This document shows positions 26,588 to 34,648 of a stretch of DNA of 43,132 nucleotides, piece by piece (the first letter of the stretch is position 1; each line of letters opens with the position of its first letter). The position numbers were made by a program, and so were the translations under genes. The notes under the pieces were generated by a model. The model did not search any database. It had not been told where the DNA came from and was given only the letters and a program-made list of their open reading frames with translations. This stretch comes from Microbulbifer taiwanensis (GTDB lineage Bacteria; Pseudomonadota; Gammaproteobacteria; Pseudomonadales; Cellvibrionaceae), in contig NZ_JACZFR010000015.1 in NCBI RefSeq assembly GCF_014904815.1, forward strand, positions 1 to 43,132, given 5' to 3'.

Positions 26588-27493
26588 ATGATCGACTTGA
26601 ATGACTACTTCTACTTTGTGCACGTAGTGGAGAAGCGCGGCTTCTCGGCCGCGGCCAAGGCGCTCGATATGCCCAAGTCCCGCCTCAGCCGGCATATCCG
26701 CCAGCTCGAGGAGCGGCTGCAGACGCGCCTGATCCAGCGTACATCGAGACAATTTACCGTCACCGATATCGGCGATGAGTTTTATCGCTACGCGCGAAAT
26801 GTCGTGGACGAGATGGAGGCCGCGGAGGCCGCGGTGGACAGGCAGCGAAACCAGATTTCCGGCCAGGTCAGAATCAGCTGCTCCGTGGGCATGGCCCATT
26901 TCGCCCTCAGGCAGTTGCTGTCGCGATTCCTGCTCGAAAACCCGAATGTCACTGTGCAGCAGCAGGTCACCAATGCGTCCGTCGACCTGATTGGCGAAGG
27001 TGTGGATCTGGCCCTGCGCGGCCATATGGCGCCGCTGCCGGATTCCAGCCTGATCCAGAAACCCCTGGCCAGGGTCCAGTGGCATCTGTTTGCCGGGCCC
27101 GCCTATATCGAGGGCTGTGGGGCGCCGGCACAGCCGGAGGACCTGTGCCGCCACCGGGGCCTGAAGGTGGGCTGGCGACCCGCCGCCGGGCTCTGGTCAC
27201 TGCAGAACAGCGCCGGGCTGACGGCGACAGTGCCGTTTTCACCGCAACTCTGCAGCGACGATATGAATACGCTGAAGCAGGCCGCATCCGACGGCCTGGG
27301 TATCGTCGCCCTGCCGTCCTACTGCTGCCGCGAGGAAATAAAAAGCGGCCAGCTGATCCGCGTGCTGCCCGACTGGATCGCCAATAGCGCCGATATCAGC
27401 CTGCTGATGCCCTCCCGCAAGGGCCTGGCCCCGGCGGTCAGGGCCCTGGCCGATTTCCTGGGGCGGGAATTTCCCGCGGCTGTCGGGGAGTAA
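26588..27493 (+). CDS. LysR family transcriptional regulator
   Basis: A 301-residue regulator with the N-terminal winged HTH (FYFVHVVEKRGFSAAAKALDMPKSRLSRHIRQLEERL, about 6-41) and a LysR substrate-binding domain (about 90-295). It is divergent from the pirin and FMN reductase genes, an arrangement in which LysR proteins commonly control the neighbours in response to a small molecule. The ATG at 26588 starts the family-typical MIDLNDYFYFV; an ATG eight codons upstream is less suited. The inducer cannot be told from the sequence. Confidence 0.92.
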   Translation: MIDLNDYFYFVHVVEKRGFSAAAKALDMPKSRLSRHIRQLEERLQTRLIQRTSRQFTVTDIGDEFYRYARNVVDEMEAAEAAVDRQRNQISGQVRISCSVGMAHFALRQLLSRFLLENPNVTVQQQVTNASVDLIGEGVDLALRGHMAPLPDSSLIQKPLARVQWHLFAGPAYIEGCGAPAQPEDLCRHRGLKVGWRPAAGLWSLQNSAGLTATVPFSPQLCSDDMNTLKQAASDGLGIVALPSYCCREEIKSGQLIRVLPDWIANSADISLLMPSRKGLAPAVRALADFLGREFPAAVGE

Positions 27494-27511
27494 GCGCCGG
27501 CCGCCGTTCGA

Positions 27512-27540
27512 TGACGTCCACAGAGAACTTCTGCTATTAT
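27512..27540 (+). promoter_or_regulatory. Possible promoter of the thiamine operon
   Basis: A -10-like TATTAT (27535-27540) lies 17 bases after a weak -35-like TGACGT (27512-27517). The start of transcription would fall just upstream of the TPP riboswitch. Confidence 0.4.
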
Positions 27541-27551
27541 CCTGCCCGCAA

Positions 27552-27634
27552 AACCTAAGGGGTGGCTTCTGCCTGAGATGCTCCGTGAGCAAACCCTTGA
27601 ACCTGATCCGGTTAATACCGGCGTAGGAATAGGT
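27552..27634 (+). ncRNA. TPP riboswitch (THI element)
   Basis: The aptamer shows all the invariant parts of the thiamine pyrophosphate riboswitch: GGGGTG in the first stem, the CTGAGA pyrimidine-sensing motif (27573-27578), then ACCCTTGAACCTGATCCGG, the TAATACCGGCGTAGGAA helix and a closing AGGT. It sits 69 bases before the TonB receptor gene. Binding of TPP is expected to switch the downstream thiamine uptake operon off. Confidence 0.97.
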
Positions 27635-27641
27635 AGTCCCT

Positions 27642-27700
27642 AAAAGCTCTCCTCCGTCGCATCCCGGGTCTCTTTCACTTCAGCTTTTCCTGAGAGAGAA
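27642..27700 (+). promoter_or_regulatory. Possible expression platform of the TPP riboswitch
   Basis: Two mutually exclusive pairings are visible between aptamer and start codon. AAAAGCT (27642-27648) can pair with AGCTTTT (27682-27688), or CTCTC (27647-27651) can pair with the GAGAGAG (27692-27698) that serves as ribosome binding site. This suggests translational control. It is inferred from pairing by eye. Confidence 0.45.
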
Positions 27701-27702
27701 CC

Positions 27703-29841
27703 ATGAATTTTCCAACCAGAATAAATCCGCTTGCGCAGTCAATTTTCCTCGCCGGCTGCCTGACGACAGCTCAAGTCGCAGCACAAGACAGCAATGGGCT
27801 GGAAGAGGTCATAGTCACCAGCCAGCTGCGCGCCATAGAGCAGCTCGACCTGCCCGGCAGCGTCAGCGTGCTGGGTGAGGCCGCGATCGAAGCCCGCGGT
27901 GCCGCAAACCTTGAGCAGCTGCTGGGTATGGCCCCCAACGTCAACTTTGCCGCCGGCGCCTCCCGCGGCCGCTTCGTGCAGATCCGCGGTATCGGCGAAC
28001 GCAGCCAGTTTATCGACCCGGTCAATCCGTCCGTCGGCCTGCTGATCGACGGCATCGACTTCACCGGTCTGGGCCTGGCCGCCAGTACCCTGGATATCGA
28101 GCAGGTGGAAATACTGCGCGGTCCCCAGGGCACCCTCTACGGCGCCAATGCCCTGGCCGGCCTGATCAGCATGAGCAGCGCCGCGCCCACTGCCGAACCC
28201 ATGGCCAGGGTGTCCGCGGAAGCGGCGCAGTACAACGGTCGCACATTATCTGCGGTCGGCAGCGGCGCCCTGACCGACAAGCTGGGCTACCGACTCGCCG
28301 CGCGCAAACAGCAGTCCGACGGCACTATCGACAACGAATACCTGGGTCGCAGCGACACCAACAATATCGACGAGTCGATTGCGCGCGGCAAACTGCGCTA
28401 TAGCGCCAGCGAAGACCTGCAGCTGGATTTCACCGCCCTCTATATCGATGTCGACAACGGCTACGACGCCTTCTCGCTCTACAATACCCGCGAGACATTG
28501 TCCGACCAGCCCGGCTGGGACCGGCAGGAAACCCTGGCCGGCGCGGTAAAAGGCCTGTGGAGCGGCAGCGATCTCTTCACCCTGGAAAGCACCCTCAGCG
28601 CGGCCAGCTCGGACACCGAGTACGGCTACGACGAGGACTGGACCCATGTCGGCTTCCACCCCTGGGAATACAGCTCCACCGACAACTACCTGCGCGACAG
28701 GGACAACCTCAGCGCCGACCTGCGCATCCTGTCCACCGACGCCTCCGCCCTGTTCAATGGCCTCGGCAGCTGGGTGGCCGGTGTCTATTTCCGCGATGAG
28801 AGCGAGAGCCTCGAGCGCAACCAGAGCTTTACCAGCGAGTTCGATACGCAGAACACCGCCGTCTACGGCCAGCTGCGCACTCGACTCGGCGACGCCTTTG
28901 CCCTGGTCACCAGTCTCAGGTTTGAGCAGCGCGATGCCGACTACGCCGATTCCCTGGCGGTGGCTTCCAGCAAGAACGAAGACCTCTGGGGCGGCAATGT
29001 CACCCTGGAATACAGCCACAGCGACAACACCCTGCTCTACGCCACCCTGTCCCGCGGCTACAAGGCCGGTGGCGTCAACGGCAGCATCATCGCCGCTTCC
29101 GCCAGCAACCCGAATATCGGCAGCGACCAGTTCGAATTCGATACCGAGCAGCTGCTCAACTACGAAGTGGGCCTCAAGGGCGCCTGGCTGGAAAACCGAC
29201 TGCAGGCGCAGCTGGCGGCCTTCTACCAGGATCGCAGCGATGTGCAGGCCAAGCAGTCGGTATTCGACCCGAACGATTTTTCCTTCGACGACTTTCTCAC
29301 CAATGCCGCCGGCGGCGAGACCACCGGTCTCGAAGTCGAGCTGAATTACCTCGCCAGCGATAGCCTGCGCTTCTTCGCCGCCGCCGGCTGGTTGAATGCG
29401 GAATTTGTGGATTTCGTCAGCACATCCCACGTCGACGCCCGCGACGATGGCAACGGCCTTGCCCTGGCACCGGTGGACTTCGATGGCCGCGACCTGGCCC
29501 ACGCGCCCAACTACCAGTTCTTCACCGGTACCGAAATTTCCCTGCTGCCCGAACTGATACTGCGCCTGGAAGTGGAGGGCAAGGACGACTTCTATTTCTC
29601 CAACAGCCACGACGAGAAGTCGCAGGCCTACGAACTGCTGAACGCCCGCCTGACCTACCTGGGCGATAACTGGGAAGTCGCCCTCTGGGGCAGGAACCTG
29701 ACCGACGAGGACATCACCACCCGCGGCTTTTACTTCAGCAACCAGTTCGGCAACAACCCGGAGAATTTCTATGCCCCGGAAGCCTACTACCAGTACGGCG
29801 AACCGCGCGTAGCGGGTATCAGCGGAAGCTACACTTTCTAA
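27703..29841 (+). CDS. TonB-dependent outer-membrane receptor, thiamine-regulated
   Basis: A 712-residue active transporter of the outer membrane. A signal peptide (1-27) precedes a TonB box LEEVIVTSQ (33-41), the plug domain (about 45-160, with VQIRGIGERSQF and VEILRGPQGTLYGANALAG) and a 22-strand barrel ending GSYTF with an aromatic terminus. The TPP riboswitch directly upstream and the downstream YkoF, PnuT and kinase genes indicate thiamine or a precursor as substrate, as for the predicted TPP-regulated receptor Omr1. That substrate is inference; the receptor class is certain. Confidence 0.93.
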   Translation: MNFPTRINPLAQSIFLAGCLTTAQVAAQDSNGLEEVIVTSQLRAIEQLDLPGSVSVLGEAAIEARGAANLEQLLGMAPNVNFAAGASRGRFVQIRGIGERSQFIDPVNPSVGLLIDGIDFTGLGLAASTLDIEQVEILRGPQGTLYGANALAGLISMSSAAPTAEPMARVSAEAAQYNGRTLSAVGSGALTDKLGYRLAARKQQSDGTIDNEYLGRSDTNNIDESIARGKLRYSASEDLQLDFTALYIDVDNGYDAFSLYNTRETLSDQPGWDRQETLAGAVKGLWSGSDLFTLESTLSAASSDTEYGYDEDWTHVGFHPWEYSSTDNYLRDRDNLSADLRILSTDASALFNGLGSWVAGVYFRDESESLERNQSFTSEFDTQNTAVYGQLRTRLGDAFALVTSLRFEQRDADYADSLAVASSKNEDLWGGNVTLEYSHSDNTLLYATLSRGYKAGGVNGSIIAASASNPNIGSDQFEFDTEQLLNYEVGLKGAWLENRLQAQLAAFYQDRSDVQAKQSVFDPNDFSFDDFLTNAAGGETTGLEVELNYLASDSLRFFAAAGWLNAEFVDFVSTSHVDARDDGNGLALAPVDFDGRDLAHAPNYQFFTGTEISLLPELILRLEVEGKDDFYFSNSHDEKSQAYELLNARLTYLGDNWEVALWGRNLTDEDITTRGFYFSNQFGNNPENFYAPEAYYQYGEPRVAGISGSYTF

Positions 29842-29902
29842 CTGTTTGCGGCGGCCCGGCACCGCGCGAATTTATCGAGGAACTCTAAATAAACCCAATC
29901 TG

Positions 29903-29971
29903 TCATTCCGGCGAAGGCCGGAATCCAGGAGGCTCCGGTCCGGCAATGGATTCCGGCCTTCGCCGGAATGA
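29903..29971. repeat. Paired palindromic repeat, copy 2 (CGTCAT family)
   Basis: Perfect 25-base arms (29903-29927 and 29947-29971) with a 19-base spacer; each arm is palindromic around TTCCGGC..GCCGGAA. It sits inside the thiamine operon, between the receptor and the YkoF-like gene, where it would form a stable mRNA hairpin. Confidence 0.85.
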
Positions 29972-30017
29972 CGATATTCAGAGTCTTTTTGAAAGAATGT
30001 GCCCAGGAAGAACACCA

Positions 30018-30281
30018 ATGAAACTCTCCGTAGAAATCAGCATGTACCCGCTCAAAGACGAGTACATCCCCAGTATCCAGGACTTTATCGACCGTCTCAA
30101 CAGCCACCCTGGTTTGCGGGTAATCACCAACACCATGAGCACACAGATATTCGGCGACTACGACCTGCTGATGGACGTATTGAAACAGGAAATGCGCGAG
30201 TCTTACGAACAACACGGCCGCGCCATTTTCGTGTGCAAATTTATCGACGGCGACCTGGCCCCGGAAGCTGGCGATGTTTAA
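30018..30281 (+). CDS. YkoF-like thiamine-binding protein
   Basis: An 87-residue soluble protein: MKLSVEISMYPLKDEYIPSI, then STQIFGDYDLLMDVLKQEM and a C-terminal FVCKFIDGDL. This is the MTH1187/YkoF-like ferredoxin fold, whose Bacillus member YkoF binds thiamine. There is no signal peptide, so it acts in the cytoplasm, perhaps as a thiamine carrier or sensor. The ATG is preceded by AGGAAG at about 7 bases; the in-frame upstream extension lies in the palindromic repeat. Its last codons overlap the start of pnuT by 8 bases. Confidence 0.85.
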   Translation: MKLSVEISMYPLKDEYIPSIQDFIDRLNSHPGLRVITNTMSTQIFGDYDLLMDVLKQEMRESYEQHGRAIFVCKFIDGDLAPEAGDV

Positions 30282-30915
30282 CAACGAATTTTCCAGTGCG
30301 GTAAGCGCGTCCCTCGCCGCCATGTCGGGCTGGGAAATCATTGCGGTCGTGCTCGCCCTGGCCTACCTGCTGCTGGCGATGCGGGAGAAAATCCTCTGCT
30401 GGTACGCGGCCTTTGCCAGCACTGCCATCTACCTGTTCCTCTTCTGGGATGTCAGCCTGGTGATGGAATCCGCGCTGCAGGTGTTCTACCTGCTGATGGC
30501 CGTCTATGGCTGGTGGCAGTGGCGGCATCACCGCGACAGACAGCGCGACCTGCATATCCACCGCTGGCCACTGCGCACTCACCTCATTGTTTTTGCCGGC
30601 GTCGGCGTATTAACTGCGCTTTTTGGCTACGTGCTGGATACCAACACCGATGCCGCCCTGCCCTACCTGGATTCCTTCACCACCTGGGGGGCCGTGGTCA
30701 CCACCTATATGGTGACGCGCAAGGTGCTGGAGAACTGGCTCTACTGGATTGTGGTCGACGGTGTCTCCATCTATCTGTACCTCGACCGCGGCCTCTACCT
30801 GACCGCGCTGCTGTTTGTGCTCTATGTGATTATCGTGATCGTGGGCTTCTTCCAGTGGTGGGCCATCTACAGGAGGGAGACAGCGGCGAGCGAAGGCGCA
30901 GCGGTACCCGCATGA
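30274..30915 (+). CDS. pnuT: PnuC-family thiamine transporter (PnuT)
   Basis: A 213-residue inner-membrane protein with about seven helices. LAYLLLAMREKILCWYAAFAS, FYLLMAVYGWWQW and TRKVLENWLYWIVVDGVSIYLYLDRGLYLTALLFVLY are PnuC-family features. PnuC homologues under TPP riboswitches (PnuT) move unphosphorylated thiamine by facilitated diffusion, which needs downstream phosphorylation to trap it. The gene overlaps the YkoF-like gene by 8 bases and the kinase gene by 4, so the three are translationally coupled. Confidence 0.92.
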   Translation: MFNNEFSSAVSASLAAMSGWEIIAVVLALAYLLLAMREKILCWYAAFASTAIYLFLFWDVSLVMESALQVFYLLMAVYGWWQWRHHRDRQRDLHIHRWPLRTHLIVFAGVGVLTALFGYVLDTNTDAALPYLDSFTTWGAVVTTYMVTRKVLENWLYWIVVDGVSIYLYLDRGLYLTALLFVLYVIIVIVGFFQWWAIYRRETAASEGAAVPA

Positions 30916-31802
30916 GCGCAGCGCCGCCGGATCCAGCCCCAGCCGATATAGTCCCGCCCGACTGGCAGCGCTGGAGCGCCACCAAACCCTCGGTGCTCAG
31001 GCCGCTGACCGGCGGGCTGACCAACAAAAGCTATCTGCTGGTGGCGGATGGCGAGCGGCTGGTAATACGCAGAAACTCCGCCATCAGCGCCTCATTGGAT
31101 CTCAATCGCACCGCCGAACACGAAGCCCTGCTGCGCGCCGACAGGGGCGGCCTCTGCGCGCCGCTGGTTTACTGCGACCCTGACCACCGATATCTGGTAA
31201 CCCGCTATATCGAGGGCGGCTCCTGGCACAGCGAGCGGCCCGGGGCCCTGCGACAACTGGCGCAGCTTCTGCGCAATATCCACACGCTGCCGGCCATCGA
31301 TACCCAGCTGGATATCGAAGCCAAGGCAGCCAGCTACTGGCGCTCAATCGACAGGAGCACGGCGCTCTATCCGGCGCTGCATGCGCTGCGACAGGAAATC
31401 CCGCAGCACATTGCTGCGGCCGGAGCCCTGGGCGACGGCCACTGCCTCTGTCACAACGATCTACTGAAGGCAAACCTGATTGTCGCCGACGATGGAAACC
31501 TGTACGCCATAGACTGGGAGTACGCCGCCATGGGCGATCCATTCTATGATCTGGCGGTAATTGTCGAAGAGTACGGGCTGAATGAAGGGCAACAGAATTT
31601 ACTGCTCACGGAATACCTGGGCCTCCCGGTGACCCCGGGCCACTGGAAGCGGCTGGATCATTGCCGGGTGATCTACGGATACCTGGCGGTGCTCTGGTAT
31701 GCGGTACAGTGGTGCAGCGGGGCCATGACCGAACCCCGTATCGGTGCGGAAATCAGCCAGAGGATCCGCGATTTATCTACACTGAGCTCCGCTACCGTAT
31801 AG
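30912..31802 (+). CDS. Thiamine kinase-like aminoglycoside phosphotransferase-fold protein
   Basis: A 296-residue APH/choline-kinase-fold enzyme. The N-lobe has LTGGLTNKSYLL and a Lys/Arg-rich strand; the catalytic loop is HNDLLKAN (181-188) with Asp183 and Asn188, and the metal-binding Asp201 is in AIDWEYAAMGDPFYDLA. Thiamine kinase (ThiK) belongs to this family, and the setting behind a TPP riboswitch, a TonB receptor and PnuT makes thiamine the likely substrate. The ATG overlaps the pnuT stop (ATGA). Trapping imported thiamine as phosphate would pull the PnuT-driven uptake; this is inference. Confidence 0.85.
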   Translation: MSAAPPDPAPADIVPPDWQRWSATKPSVLRPLTGGLTNKSYLLVADGERLVIRRNSAISASLDLNRTAEHEALLRADRGGLCAPLVYCDPDHRYLVTRYIEGGSWHSERPGALRQLAQLLRNIHTLPAIDTQLDIEAKAASYWRSIDRSTALYPALHALRQEIPQHIAAAGALGDGHCLCHNDLLKANLIVADDGNLYAIDWEYAAMGDPFYDLAVIVEEYGLNEGQQNLLLTEYLGLPVTPGHWKRLDHCRVIYGYLAVLWYAVQWCSGAMTEPRIGAEISQRIRDLSTLSSATV

Positions 31803-31868
31803 CGTGGCGCCGAGCCGGCCGGCAGCCCAAAACGGGTTCTGAAGAGCCGGCGCGGTGCAGGTGCGAAC

Positions 31869-32429
31869 TTAAATTGACAATACGTCTTTAGGGCATTCGG
31901 AAGTCGCCAGAAGCTGGTTCTGGATCAACTGGCGCGCCTTCTCGTTGGCATTCCGATTGGATTTTACTCCCACCGTTGCCAGTGGACATATGCGGTCTGC
32001 CGATACGAGGCTGATGACCAGGCGCTCATCCATTTGAAACGGCGCCTCGTCCGTACCCCAGCGGAGGCGGAACACCATAAAGCGCAGATTTTCACCTTCG
32101 CTGTACCACTCGATCGCCGGCCCCGTCTCCAGCGGCAGGTCACCGCTCAATTCCTCAAACTCCGACATAGCCTCGGTGCCATCGTCCTTGAGACGCACCG
32201 TGAATACGGTGGGCGATTGCACGGTTATATGCACCTGGTGCTCGCCCACCTTGCCGCAGTCCAGGAGGGAAAAGGCCGCGTTGGCGTTGTCCACGGTTTC
32301 CCTGCAGGAATCGATGCGCGTATAGGACGTTTGCAGCCCATGTGCAGGGACGCTGTCACTGGCTTCGCTATCGCAGGCAGTAACAGAGAAACTCGCCAGT
32401 AGCAGCAGGGTCTTCAGTATGATTTTCAT
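31869..32429 (-). CDS. Putative lipoprotein of unknown function, possible immunity protein
   Basis: A 186-residue protein with a lipoprotein signal: MKIILKTLLLLASFSVTAC, lipobox VTAC. The mature part has four cysteines and no family I recognise. It follows the PG-binding/M15 peptidase gene on the same strand after 27 bases. A small exported protein next to a cell-wall hydrolase lacking a signal peptide recalls effector-immunity pairs, but this is inference. An ATG seven codons upstream of the chosen start would disturb the signal peptide. Confidence 0.65.
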   Translation of the reverse strand: MKIILKTLLLLASFSVTACDSEASDSVPAHGLQTSYTRIDSCRETVDNANAAFSLLDCGKVGEHQVHITVQSPTVFTVRLKDDGTEAMSEFEELSGDLPLETGPAIEWYSEGENLRFMVFRLRWGTDEAPFQMDERLVISLVSADRICPLATVGVKSNRNANEKARQLIQNQLLATSECPKDVLSI

Positions 32430-32456
32430 CTCTACTCCAATAACTTCCATCTACCG

Positions 32457-33341
32457 TCAAGAAGACGCCGGCTTGTCAAAGCCCGCGATAGTAAAATGCA
32501 TACCGTCTTTCCTGGAGTAGTTGCCGCCCCAGAAGAAACCGGCATCGGTAAAACACTTCACAAACTCTTTCGACATCTTCGGTTTCTGCCCCAGGCCATT
32601 GCCGGTCATATTGATGTCGATGGCCAGTGCCCAGGAGTGCGAAGACCAATTTGTACTGCCCCGCGTCGAGCGGATATTGTGAGAGCCGCCAAACTCCTTC
32701 AAATCGCCCAGCAATCCCTGCTTTTGCAGATTTTTAAGCGATGTGTCGAGGAAGGGGTGCATCGACTTGTGACACCAGATTTTGCTGACATTGCGCTTCT
32801 TGGGATCATACACATTGACCCAGGCATAACTTTTGTCTTTGGTGATCGACTCCGGAATTTTATACATCTTCAGGTAGGTGCTTTTCTTCGCCCAGACCTT
32901 GTCGGCAGAAATGGCACCATAGGCCTCGGCAACCGCTGCGCGAGTCATCAGCTTTCTGGGATCATCGGTAACCGCGGCCACAGTATTTGCGGATGCCTTT
33001 TTCGGCGAGGTTGCACTCGCCCGGTCGGTAAACGAAAGCGCCGGGAAGATCCCGAGGCTGAACTCGTAGACCCGCTGCTTCTGTGGCGATGCGTAATTCT
33101 CCAATGCCTTTATTGTTCTGCCATTGGAATCGATACGTCCATCGGGATGTGCAAGGCCGACTATATGGCTCTGGAACTCCTTGATGCAGCCGATGGTTTG
33201 CGGGCCGCAGCGTCCGTCTACCTTGAGAAACCGCAAAACATAGATCGCCCTGGAGTCGATATACCGGTTAAGCAGTTTCTGCACGTAGATCACAACTTCC
33301 CTCTGGTTCGCACCGCCCAATCCCACACTGCTGCTGATCAT
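32457..33341 (-). CDS. Peptidoglycan-binding and M15 peptidase domain protein
   Basis: A 294-residue protein without signal peptide. Residues about 1-82 form a peptidoglycan-binding domain (VGLGGANQREVVIYVQKLLN, DGRCGPQTIGCIKEFQ, PDGRIDSNGRTIKAL). Residues about 180-285 are a zinc D-Ala-D-Ala-type carboxypeptidase/endolysin domain: STRGSTNWSSHSWALAIDIN gives His235 and Asp242, and GMHFTIAGF gives His282. This layout occurs in phage endolysins and in type VI secretion effectors that cut cell-wall peptide stems. AAGGA lies about 8 bases before the ATG. GC content is visibly lower than in flanking core genes. No phage genes are near. Confidence 0.85.
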   Translation of the reverse strand: MISSSVGLGGANQREVVIYVQKLLNRYIDSRAIYVLRFLKVDGRCGPQTIGCIKEFQSHIVGLAHPDGRIDSNGRTIKALENYASPQKQRVYEFSLGIFPALSFTDRASATSPKKASANTVAAVTDDPRKLMTRAAVAEAYGAISADKVWAKKSTYLKMYKIPESITKDKSYAWVNVYDPKKRNVSKIWCHKSMHPFLDTSLKNLQKQGLLGDLKEFGGSHNIRSTRGSTNWSSHSWALAIDINMTGNGLGQKPKMSKEFVKCFTDAGFFWGGNYSRKDGMHFTIAGFDKPASS

Positions 33342-33639
33342 TTCAATTCCTTCCCTTTGATTCAGATAGGTTCCAGATTAATGAGAACAGGTCCAATTCC
33401 CGCAAATAAAGTATTACTGTCTACCAGCGCTATGGATTATAAGGGAGACAACCCGTGTAATTGGTTGGTAAAGTCCCGCAAAGATAATATAAAAAATTCG
33501 GTTAGCAAGTATTTGGAGGGCATTCAAGCACAACTGTATGGGTACCCTGTGGCGATATGCGCGAAGATACAACCAGCCTCAAATACGCGTACATATCGTG
33601 GCGAAAGTCGCATTTCAAAACTATGAAAATCCTGAGCGC
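33342..33639. other. AT-rich spacer between peptidase genes
   Basis: About 300 bases of clearly lower GC than the flanks. No ORF with protein-like composition is present. It probably holds the promoter of the M15 peptidase gene, but I see no clear boxes. Confidence 0.4.
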
Positions 33640-34356
33640 TTAAAAGTCATGCCACTGATCCCAGCCAACCAGATTCACAGTTTGTCCGTCTGGAGACTGC
33701 GCAATGACCTTCAGCTTCTGCCTGACCTCCGGTGTCATTACGGTAATGCGTCCGCGCTTACCGGGGTTTTTGATTAACTTTCTGCCGGGGGCCTGGGCGC
33801 CGTAACCCCTCTTCAGTTGCCAGCCTCCGCCCGGGGCCGGAACACCGATCCGGCCCGGATACTTCGGGTGGGCAACCGTCACGAATCCCGCGTAGCCCGC
33901 CACCATCGGCGTCAACGGGTGCAGAGCCTGGCAGAGGCTGCCGATATAGCTCTGGTTGATACCGGTCTGGATGTCATCCTCTGCCGTGGCTTTCAGGCTG
34001 TTGCCCACGTTGCAGGCGACCAGGCAGATTTTGCGAACGGCCCTGAACCCGAGCTCCAGGATCAGCGCCGCCAGGTCCGCGGCGCACAGGCCCCCGACAT
34101 TATTGCCGGAACCGTGGGAAACAATATAGATACCCACATCGTCGCTCTCGATGGATTCAATATCCTGCTTATCGAGTGCGTGTTTCGTGGCAATATAATT
34201 TTGCCAGTTACTGCTGGACGGGAATCCGGTCGGATCAATGAATATCGGCCCGCCTTCACCGTGAATTTTCCCTAAAAACAGGCCCACCATTGACTCGATG
34301 ACTTCGGACTCATCGCCGCCCCCCAGGCCGATCACAATCGTATATGCAGTTTTCAA
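33640..34356 (-). CDS. Caspase-fold (clan CD) cysteine peptidase-like protein
   Basis: A protein of about 238 residues. The strand-plus-motif pairs VGIYIVSHGSG (His81) and ICLVACNVG (Cys115) are spaced and placed like the catalytic His-Cys dyad of clan CD peptidases (caspases, C80, CHAT, gingipain). The C-terminal 90 residues are Gly/Lys-rich and end NLVGWDQWHDF. The preferred start is TTG at 34356, with GAAGGG 5 bases upstream; an ATG at 34422 adds 22 residues but has no ribosome binding site. It may belong with the downstream M15 and lipoprotein genes. Activity and target are unknown. Confidence 0.6.
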   Translation of the reverse strand: MKTAYTIVIGLGGGDESEVIESMVGLFLGKIHGEGGPIFIDPTGFPSSSNWQNYIATKHALDKQDIESIESDDVGIYIVSHGSGNNVGGLCAADLAALILELGFRAVRKICLVACNVGNSLKATAEDDIQTGINQSYIGSLCQALHPLTPMVAGYAGFVTVAHPKYPGRIGVPAPGGGWQLKRGYGAQAPGRKLIKNPGKRGRITVMTPEVRQKLKVIAQSPDGQTVNLVGWDQWHDF

Positions 34357-34648
34357 AGGGTTCCCTTCGCGCTGTTGTCTCCATGACAGAAGTGCTCCGA
34401 ATAGCAGCGTCGCGATAGGCAACAGTTGGTACGCATTTAAAAGGGCGCGGCTTCGGAAGCGCTGACAATATTATCGGTGATTGTGTGGCTTTGACAGTTT
34501 CGACCGGAAATAATAATTCGGGTCAGAGTGGAATTATAGAAACGCGCTTATTGGTATTATTTGGCGACAGGATTGCGGCTGCATCAGATATCGGATAAAG
34601 CTAAAAATGCCAACGCATATTGCGTAGTGATACGGACGCGCAGGCGAC

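Noticed and set aside
28246..29862. Minus-strand ORF of 538 codons opposite the TonB receptor
   Set aside because: Antisense frame over a complete receptor with plug, barrel and terminal aromatic residue.
32457..34422. Prophage lysis module
   Set aside because: The M15 protein could be an endolysin, but there is no holin, spanin, portal, terminase or tail gene in the vicinity.
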